From: Ophioceras dolichostomum
Taxonomy: Eukaryota > Ascomycota > Sordariomycetes > Magnaporthales > Ophioceraceae
Direction: 5' to 3'
NCBI GenBank assembly: GCA_003049485.1
Contig: PYST01000077.1
Coordinates: 1-64,000 of the forward strand
DNA: 64,000 bases
The position numbers and the translations under genes were made by a program. The notes under the pieces were generated by a model. It did not search any database, was not told the origin of the DNA, and was given only the letters and a program-made list of their open reading frames with translations. Positions 56,886-64,000 of this stretch are shown one piece after another; position 1 is the first letter of the stretch; each line of letters opens with the position of its first letter.

Positions 56886-57952
56886 TGTGAGAGACCAAGT
56901 CACCTAGTCGCAAGCGCGAGACGCGGATGGGGCGCTCAACAAGGAGCGGTTCTCGAAGAGGGAGACAGATTCAAAGAGAAAGCTTGCCACTAGGCAAGGT
57001 GGACGAAGAAGGGCTTCAGGAGAGTGACGGAGGAAGCAAAAGAAATTCCGAAAAAAGAGAAACGACAGCTTGCATGCGATGACGAGGTGGGACGACCACA
57101 GGCGACTGTACCTTACTTATTGCCTGAACCTCACTTACTCTTGGCACGGCATGAACAATCCAGCGCTACAGTACCGACCTAAGCGGCACACCCGCCTGCA
57201 GCAAGAAACTACCTGTGATGTGGGAGCACCAGAAGGGGGGGCAGGGCCTGAAAATGGCGATGGCAATCCCCCCCGCGCACCGGCTCCGGGTGATGGAGGG
57301 GTGAAGAGGAGAGCCCAAACTGGGCAGGGCAGCAAGCGTTGGAACGGGCGCTTAATGTGCCAGCCAATCAAGAAGCCGGTTGGGGATTTCCTCCCAATCC
57401 GAAGAAAAGTGGGCACGTCCCAAAAGGCGAGCGCCGTGGAGAATCGGGTCCACACTCAAAATTCAACAGCTCGGAATGTTCCGCCCTGGAGCTGTGAACA
57501 TTTTGATGGCAAGCACTGTTTGGACGATCAGAGAACCCCGAGATCTATCGAAGCTCTGTCGGACTGGCTTTCTGGGTATGTTGTAAATCTAGTGCGCTAA
57601 TCCTCTCTGATCTGTGCTCTCGGAAGGTGTGTTGCTGACCTAAAGCTGTGTTGAAAATGCTAGTGGATGATCCTCTCCAGGTCTGAACTGGACGCGACGA
57701 GCGACACTAGCAGGCGAAGTACCTGTTCGAGCCGGCTCTGTGTAACTTAGTCCTCCCAGGGGAAGCTTCTCGGACAACTCTCAGAAGACAGTACCAGAGG
57801 GGAAGCGAGGGGAGGAGGACCTGCCCCGACGCCCTCTACCGATCGCACGGTCCATCTAGTTCATCCGGGTATCGCGCCTTTGCGTAGCCCATTACAATCA
57901 CTATTTCGAACCGCGCGTGGGAATCCCAGTGAGGGAGGGATCGATACCGACC
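56886..57952. promoter_or_regulatory. Divergent upstream region
   Basis: A 1.07-kb spacer separates the unknown 434-aa gene (minus) and uS8m (plus), and must hold both promoters. An open frame at 57070-57600 (176 codons) lacks a domain and is opposed by another in the minus strand. It is not called. Confidence 0.35.
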
Positions 57953-58438
57953 ATGGGCGTCAACGGGATAGTCAATGCGTGTTCGCACCTGCAGAACGCC
58001 TCAAAAGCGCGGCTGGGCCTCACGTCAATACCCAACAACAAGATGAACCTGCGATTCGCGCTGGCCCTGCACCGCGCCGGGCTGATATCGTCCGTCACAA
58101 GAGGCGGGCCGCACCCGCCACCGCCGGAGGCGCTGCTCCAGTTCGAGACGGAGCCCGTCACGACCGCCAACGTCGCCACGCGCCGCCTGTGGCTCGGGCT
58201 CAAGTACTGGGAGAACAAACCCGTGCTGAGCAGCCTCCGGCCGGTCAGCAAGCCGAGCAGGCCGGTGAGCGTCCCGCTCCCGGCGCTCCACCGGATCGCC
58301 AGGGGGTTCGACAGCAACACCATCAAGGGCCTGAGCCTCGGAGAGTGCCTGTTTCTCAACACGCCGGCGGGGATCGTTGAGGCCAGGGAAGCGTTGGAGA
58401 AGAATGTTGGCGGGATGGTTCTGTGCCGGACGTCATAG
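57953..58438 (+). CDS. Mitochondrial ribosomal protein uS8m
   Basis: A single exon encodes 161 aa. The ATG at 57953 has good context (CCGACCATGG) and gives MGVNGIVNACSHLQNASKAR, the usual S8 start. The S8 pattern is complete for a mitochondrial form: SIPNNKMNLRFALALHRAGL, RRLWLGLKYWENKPVLSSL, SKPSRPVSVPLPALHRIARG, then the C-terminal SLGECLFLNTPAGIVEAREA and GGMVLCRTS. S8 binds the central domain of small-subunit rRNA early in assembly. As in other fungi there is no long presequence. Confidence 0.9.
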   Translation: MGVNGIVNACSHLQNASKARLGLTSIPNNKMNLRFALALHRAGLISSVTRGGPHPPPPEALLQFETEPVTTANVATRRLWLGLKYWENKPVLSSLRPVSKPSRPVSVPLPALHRIARGFDSNTIKGLSLGECLFLNTPAGIVEAREALEKNVGGMVLCRTS

Positions 58439-59154
58439 CCGCCCTCAGATGGTCGCTCATTTCCTGGGCTAATGGATGGAGGACTGAGGAGCGAGGAACG
58501 ACGTCTCCGAGCTGCGCGTTTGTGCCTAACGCACGAATAGAGAACGAAAGGTTGTTAGAGGATCGCGGAAGGGGTCAGGATGCTTCTGCTGATCTCTGAC
58601 TCCGAATCCTTGTCCCGCTCCCTTTCTGTTGAAGTATATATGACACTGCCTGCCATGTAGGCCGAATTGTACATTTTTGTATTCTATTACGTTCCCCTGC
58701 TGTCTCGTGGGGTGAATTTACCAGGTCTACATTCGTCGTCTCCGGTGCTCTCCCAACTTTCACACAACTTCAAATGCGAGCCGTTGGGTATCCCCGGCGA
58801 CCTTTACACGAACTTTTCTTCTGCAAAGCCTGATCTCCATACACTGCCGTATTTCTTCGCTGGTGGTAGTGTTCCTTCCTTTATCTCTCTCAGGGGTGGT
58901 GTGATTATGTCAGCGGCCACACAGTCGATTTTTACAACTGCTTGGGACCCCGCCAAAATTTTCAAGCTCGGTGGGAAATTTCTGGTTTAAAATTCAGATA
59001 ATTCTCATTGTCAAGGCTCTTCCACCAAGCTGCAGACGACGATGATACCATAAGACCGAAGCCCGTGTAGGAGCACGCCCTGGTCAGACGGCGTTAGGAG
59101 TTCCGACAACTGGTCGCATCCCCCAAAGTTCCCTCCCTCCTCATCAACGACTCG
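58439..59154. other. Intergenic region
   Basis: 3' region of uS8m and upstream region of the TMA23-like gene. Open frame 58667-58990 has no domain. Nothing else is seen. Confidence 0.4.
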
Positions 59155-59829
59155 ATGGACGCCCATGCACTACTGAAGTCGCACGGCTGGCGTGGCACCG
59201 GCCACACGCTTCACCCCACAGACGATTCAACGGGCCTGGCGAAGCCGCTGCTGCTATCGCGCAAGGACAACACACTGGGAATTGGCAAGAAGGAGCATTG
59301 CACCAGCGACCAGTGGTGGCTCAACGCCTTCGACCAACAACTACAAGGGCTCGACACAAGCAAGAAGGGCGCCGTCGTGCAGACAGTACACCACGGCGCT
59401 CTAGATAAACTCGCGCGCGGCGTCGCAGGGAGATACCTGGGCCTGTACGCCTCGTTCGTCCGGGGCGGCGTGCTCCAGGGCACCATCTCGTCTTCGTCGT
59501 CGTCGTCGTCGCCCTCAGCCTCGGCCGACTCAACACCTACTCCTACTACTACCACCTCCGAAAGCACACCGGAAATCGAAGGCCGAGCTCGCCGTGGCCG
59601 CGGCGCGGAGACGAAGGAGGAGCGCAAGGCGAGACGCGCGGCTAAGAGGTTGGTCAGGGCGGAGAAGCGCGCTCGCAAGTCTGGAAATATGGACGTCGAG
59701 TCGGTCCTGGCTGCGAGGAGACAAAGGAAGTTGGACCGAAAGGCGCTGGAGACCAAGGCGGAGAGGCGAGAGAGGAAGGAGGCGAAGAGGAAACGGAAAG
59801 AGGAGCGTCGGAGGGCTGCGGGCGGTTGA
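59155..59829 (+). CDS. TMA23: Nucleolar G-patch-like protein TMA23
   Basis: A single exon encodes 224 aa. The N-terminus holds a short G-patch-like block (HALLKSHGWRGTGHTLHP, then LAKPLLLSRKDNTLGIGKK). Next is the DQWWLNAFDQQLQGLDTS segment characteristic of yeast Tma23. A Ser run (TCG/TCT repeat codons) and a Thr/Pro stretch follow, then a strongly basic Lys/Arg/Glu helix up to the end (KEERKARRAAKRLVRAEKRA). Yeast Tma23 is a nucleolar protein linked to ribosome assembly. The basic tail suits rRNA or pre-ribosome contact. The low-complexity Ser tract could vary in length. Confidence 0.78.
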   Translation: MDAHALLKSHGWRGTGHTLHPTDDSTGLAKPLLLSRKDNTLGIGKKEHCTSDQWWLNAFDQQLQGLDTSKKGAVVQTVHHGALDKLARGVAGRYLGLYASFVRGGVLQGTISSSSSSSSPSASADSTPTPTTTTSESTPEIEGRARRGRGAETKEERKARRAAKRLVRAEKRARKSGNMDVESVLAARRQRKLDRKALETKAERRERKEAKRKRKEERRRAAGG

Positions 59830-60147
59830 GAGCGCTCTGCGCTTCGCAATGCCGAACCAAATATTAATCTCGGTCTTTAAGACCTGGATAGGCACGCTCC
59901 CCTCCGCCGCCGTCGACCAGCGCCGAGGCTCCTGCTTCTGAGTGCTGCATATCACGGACGTGCCTGTTATATCCAGGGTTGGTTGAGATGAAGGGACACG
60001 CACATGAAGCGGCCGAGCAGCCTCATCCCCCATCAACGCGTGGGAGGCACGGCCTGAAGAGGCAAAACAAGGACGTAGGAGGGGAAAGGACTGTCTGTCC
60101 AAATATGGATTGAGGACACATTGGAAAGAACAAGTCGAATTAGGTAG
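59830..60147. other. Convergent spacer
   Basis: A short 3' spacer between converging TMA23-like and THG1 genes. No feature is seen. Confidence 0.4.
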
Positions 60148-61558
60148 CTACGGCTCCTTGGGAATCTTGCCGGGCTTGTTGGACAACAGCCACGGCCGCC
60201 TATCCCAGAACTCATCCTTTATGATATCCAAATGCTCGACAGTGATCCTGGCCTTTGCCCGCTTCTTCTTGTCGTTCTCCGCCTGGTTCTTGGACGTCTT
60301 GGGCGGCTCGGCCACCCTATCCGCCTCTTCTGCCACGTTGCGGCTTCCGGGATCTTCCAGTTCGTACTGGACGGGCACATGTTGATTAGTCTGTTTGCAA
60401 GAAGAGAGAGCCCACCTGGTCTCAGGGCAAACAATGGAGGGGTTCATCACGACTTTGACTTACATCCCTGAAGACTACGCTTCCCTTCTTGTAGATCTCC
60501 GGCTCGTTGTTGTAGTTGATCTTGAACCTGGAAAACAGGATTTCGTTCTTGTCGGCGGCGAAGGTTCCCTGAAGGTCCAACGTGTCAGGTGGTTAGTTGG
60601 TTTAGTCTTCCGGCTCGTTCCTCGGCCTTCAGAGTGGGCATTTAGCTAGGGAAGTGTGGATGTCTTACAGCGAGCAATTTCTCGGCCTCCTTGGAGTCAA
60701 GGCCGCCCTGCTGGATCAACGCCCAGTTCGTGGTGTTGTAGAGATTGTTGATGTGGCAGTCGACCTGGCGCCAGCTCATGTAGTCCCTCAGGTTCTGGAC
60801 GCTGGGGTAGCACACGGCTCGGCCATCGAAGCTGGGGAGAGGGGACGAGAGAGGCGAGTCTGGGAAATAGGTCGACCACAGGAAGATGTAGTAGGATGTG
60901 AACGTCGACACCACGGTCGTGACCAGTTTACTGCGTTTCTCAGCTAACGTCCCAGGGGTGGGATGGGACTTCCTTAGCGGAAGAGGGACAGGTTCCTTAC
61001 CTTGATCGCCTCTCGAATAGTGTGCAAGTTTTATGGAATACGAAGCTAGATAGATGAAAGGCATTCGAGAGGTGAGAAAGGGTGGACATTGTCGCACCTC
61101 GAGTGAGCGGCGAAGGGGAGACTTGTGGCCCAACCAACCTGTATTCATCACTGATACCATACGCGATCGTGATTTCGGGGAGTTCTGTCACGACTGCCTT
61201 AGCAGCTGCGTTCATGAGGTCGAGTGCCCTCTTGTCGTTGGGCTTCTGGAAGTTGTATTTGGTAGCAAACCTGTCGGTGGTATCAGTCCCTGCTCGATAT
61301 AAAGGTACCTGGTATCTTTAGGAATGCGCTCCCGTGGACCTTGTAGAGTCATCCACAGCTCTCTGGGTGATGAGGGACAGGCTTTACTTTGTGAATCCCC
61401 TCCCATCAATCCTAACGACGATCCATGTATTTGGGAGAATGGCATCCGGCTGCTCGAACGCCTTGACGTATTCGAACCTATGCAGAGATCAGTCCATGAA
61501 GCTTGGAATTTGGTAAGTACTTGGGCCACTTGAGCTTCCCTCACTTTGAGTTTGCCAT
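60148..61558 (-). CDS. THG1: tRNA-His guanylyltransferase
   Basis: Model: complement join 60148-60366, 60464-60568, 60669-60930, 61001-61045, 61139-61270, 61388-61477, 61545-61558, 288 aa. Seven exons, all frame-consistent. Spliced protein starts MANSKFEYVKAFEQPD. The reverse-polymerase active site is intact: RIDGRGFTKF with Asp29 and SDEYSFVFHK with Asp76/Glu77, then TLFERRSSKLVTTVVSTFTS. Further Thg1 blocks are SFDGRAVCYPS, DYMSWRQVDCHINNLYNTT, and the C-terminal INYNNEPEIYKKGSVVFRD. The enzyme adds the essential 5' G(-1) to tRNA-His. The length matches the family. It is head to head with SWD1 (353 bp between starts). Confidence 0.94.
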
Positions 61559-61911
61559 TGCTAGTAGTGATAATACCCCAAATCGGGGCTACATAGCTTG
61601 GCTGATCTCGAGGCGTTGTTTCCAGTTAGAGAGAATTGGGATCTGTCGAATTGTTCAGACGAGCCCTGATGGCTGTGAGTGACTCAAATGGTTGAGTTTC
61701 TTATTGTCTTATTGTCCTCCCTGTTGTCACGTTGATGAGAGGGGTACAATAGGTTTTTGGGGGAAGCTCCTGGCTTTTGCCCCGCCACCACTCCCTTATA
61801 AACCTGTACTCCAGAACGCGACATCAGTCTCCGACACGCGACAAACCACTTCAACTGCACACACACAACACCAACACCAGAGCTGAGCTCTTTGCTCAAG
61901 AGACGTCCAAG
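61559..61911. promoter_or_regulatory. Shared divergent promoter region of THG1 and SWD1
   Basis: A 353-bp spacer between start codons. The last 100 bp before SWD1 are CA-rich leader. Inferred from layout. Confidence 0.4.
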
Positions 61912-63440
61912 ATGAATTACTTGCTATCCGACGACTTCCTGCTTCAGGACTACCCCGAAAACATCACGAACACGATTCGTTCGGGCCATGCGACATGCCT
62001 GCGGTTCAACAGCAACGGCGACTATCTCGCCTCCGGGAGGGTTGACGGCACAGTCGTGATCTGGGATCTCGATACCATGGGCGTGGCTCGCAAGCTGAGG
62101 GGACACAGTAGGAACGTGTCCTCTGTAAGTTGGTCCAGCTGCGGAAGGTATCTTCTGTCGACTTGTCAGGACTGGAAGGCTATCCTTTGGGACCTGTCGA
62201 ACGGGAAGAAGCACCGCGAAGTGCGCTTTCGGGCCCCTTTTTACCAAGCCGACCTCAATCCGAAAAACCAGTACGTTCACAGCGCTTGAAAAGCTTCAGG
62301 CATCCCACTCTGCCCACTGCCCATTGCCGCACTTCCAGTCCCAGCGCCCGGTTGTTCTGTTGTTTGATGTGTGGATCTCACTAACACGAGCGACCCCATA
62401 GTTACGAGATGATTGCCTCCCTCTACGAGGACCAGCTGTCTCTGGTCGACATAAGCGATACCGTTGGTATTAAGCATACCATCTCGTCGAAGCCGAAACG
62501 ACCAATCACAGACGACAATGCGCAGAGAGAGAAATGGGCCAAGGAGGACGCCAAACAGATGACCACGGCTGCAATCTACACCAAGAACGGCGAGCACATC
62601 GTGACGGGCACGAGCAAGGGCTGGATCAACATCATCGACACCAACACGCGCGAGGTCATCTTCTCCAAGAAGACTTGCTCCGGCGCCATCACTACGTTGA
62701 GACTCACGCAGTCGGGAGGAAGGCTCTTGCTTAACGCGCAGGACAGAGTTATACGGACCTTCCACATGCCCGACCTATCGGCGCAAGACCTCGACCTGGA
62801 CACGATCCAGCTAGTGGAGGAGCACAAGTTCCAGGACGTCGTCAACAGGCTGCAGTGGAACCATGTCACCTTCAGCTCCACGGGCGACTACGTCGCGGCG
62901 TCGACCTACAACAATCACGAGCTCTACATCTGGGAGGGAGACCACGGCAGCCTGGTGAGGATGTTGGAGGGCCCCAAGGAGGAGCAGGTCACGATCGAGT
63001 GGCACCCACACCGTGCGCTGCTGGCGGCGTGCGGCCTGGACACGGGCAGGATCAACATCTGGTCCGTCACGAGCCCGCAGCGCTGGTCGGCCTTGGCGCC
63101 AGACTTTGTCGAGGTCGAGGAGAACGTGCAGTACGTCGAGGACGAGGACGAGTTCGACATCTACCCGCACGAGGAGATCACAAAGCGGCGGTTGGATTTG
63201 GAGGACGAGGACATCGACGTGCTCAAGCCGGTGCATACGGCGCTCGGGGTGGACAAAGGCGCGTTCAAGGTACCCATCCTGTTCGATCTGGGCGAGTCCG
63301 ACAGCGAGGACGAGTTCGTCGCCGTGTCTACGGGCACGATGCGCAGGAAGAGTATCGGAGATCAGGCGGACGGTGACGGCGTCGACGAGAAAGGGGCGAA
63401 AAAAGCCGTGGCTAGTAAGGCAAGGGTAAGGAAGCGATGA
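61912..63440 (+). CDS. SWD1: COMPASS (Set1 complex) WD40 subunit Swd1/RbBP5
   Basis: Model: join 61912-62270, 62402-63440, 465 aa. The intron (GTACGT donor) joins ADLNPKN to HYEMIASLYED. WD40 repeats are clear: GHATCLRFNSNGDYLASG, DGTVVIWDLDTMGVARKL, GHSRNVSSVSWSSCGRYLLS, AILWDLSNGKK, GTSKGWINIIDTNTREV and VTFSSTGDYVAASTYNNHEL. A hinge follows, with the acidic VEVEENVQYVEDEDEFDIYP typical of RbBP5/Swd1, and the tail is Lys-rich. Swd1 is a core part of the Set1 methyltransferase complex (with Set1, Swd3, Bre2, Sdc1) that methylates histone H3 Lys4 at active genes. Full length and intact. Confidence 0.93.
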
Positions 63441-64000
63441 ATCGTGATCGATAGGACGGTTTGGCTTCCCAAGTTACGAGGCAGAGGCAGGGGCGCCTAG
63501 GAACCCAGTTGGTCCCGAGCGAATTATCTAGACAATCATCAGGGGCGTCAGAGGTAACAAGGTAAAGTAATTAAAACATTGAAATCACCAATTTGATGTT
63601 CTGCCGTCACAGTTTGTGTTGTGACTGGTTCAATGGCAACGTGTACCATGTGCATGGTTATTCTGTACCTCAACGCCCAGCACAGATGCAGTCAGCGGTT
63701 TGCACAACGGCTGGCACGCTGCAAGACCGGTTTGAGGTTTGGCCTGCAACTGCAGGAATGAATGGGTGACAGCCGCGGACAGCCGTGGCGGCCAGGAGAA
63801 GGTTTTTAAACTCCTGGATACAGAGATGAGTGAGTCACGGCCGAGACAATGGCTAACGCACAATACGTCGACAGTACCTCGCTGATCGCCCCCACAATGG
63901 GCAGAATTGGCCGACTTTTGGCGGTCGCAATTGGCCACCCTTTGGTATTGTCCTGGTGTTCACAGCTATTGAGGTGGGAGGCTCGAGGGAGGGTGGCGCT
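63441..64000. other. Terminal intergenic region
   Basis: 3' flank of SWD1. The minus-strand open frame 63630-63938 shows no domain. Nothing supported up to the window end. Confidence 0.4.

Noticed and set aside
57070..57600. 176-codon open frame in the promoter region of uS8m
   Set aside because: Low-complexity translation, overlapped by an antisense frame, in a divergent promoter spacer.

Overview
This is nuclear DNA of a filamentous ascomycete (Pezizomycotina, most likely Sordariomycetes). Coding regions are GC-rich. Most introns are 60-130 nt with GTRNGT donors and CTRAC/CTAAT branch sites. The gene content (HET-domain protein, mitochondrial carrier TPC1, MICOS Mic26/27, Boi/Pob1-type SAM-PH protein, ADP1-type ABC transporter, 2EXR protein, TRI14-like protein) is typical of that group. 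About 23 genes or gene remnants are supported. I rebuilt the spliced models by hand by checking splice sites and frame, and exon joins are given in each entry.

Conserved block A (4.3-19.3 kb) holds a SAM-PH polarity protein, the SOD-fold mitoribosomal protein mS42/mS43, an unrecognised 431-aa acidic protein, then a run of mitochondrial genes: TPC1 thiamine pyrophosphate carrier, MICOS Mic26/27, and OCT1 intermediate peptidase (the last two head to head). Accessory patch 1 (19.3-25.6 kb) holds a HET-domain gene and a decayed gene of an unrecognised dispersed fungal family with several frame breaks. Conserved block B (25.6-34.5 kb) holds an EGF-containing ABCG half-transporter (ADP1 type), mitoribosomal mS26/Pet123 and, head to head with it, the nucleolar GTPase NOG2.

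Accessory island 2 (34.5-49.2 kb) is the most unusual part. It holds three diverged secreted cysteine-rich proteins whose C-terminal domain resembles that of PIR cell-wall proteins and which share one intron position. It also has a kinase-like gene with an in-frame TGA, a Gly/Pro/Thr-rich orphan, an assembly gap inside a poly-C run, a TRI14-like secreted protein, an SRPK-like kinase with two in-frame stops, and a 2EXR protein. Conserved block C (52.2-63.4 kb) holds a single-pass membrane protein with two PPxY motifs, a conserved protein I cannot name, mitoribosomal uS8m, the nucleolar G-patch-like protein TMA23, the tRNA-His guanylyltransferase THG1 and, head to head with it, the COMPASS subunit SWD1.

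The housekeeping blocks are dominated by mitochondrial function (mS42/43, TPC1, Mic26/27, OCT1, mS26, uS8m) and by ribosome or RNA biogenesis (NOG2, TMA23, THG1). Broken genes are confined to the two accessory segments. No tRNA, rRNA, intact transposon or CRISPR-like array was recognised.
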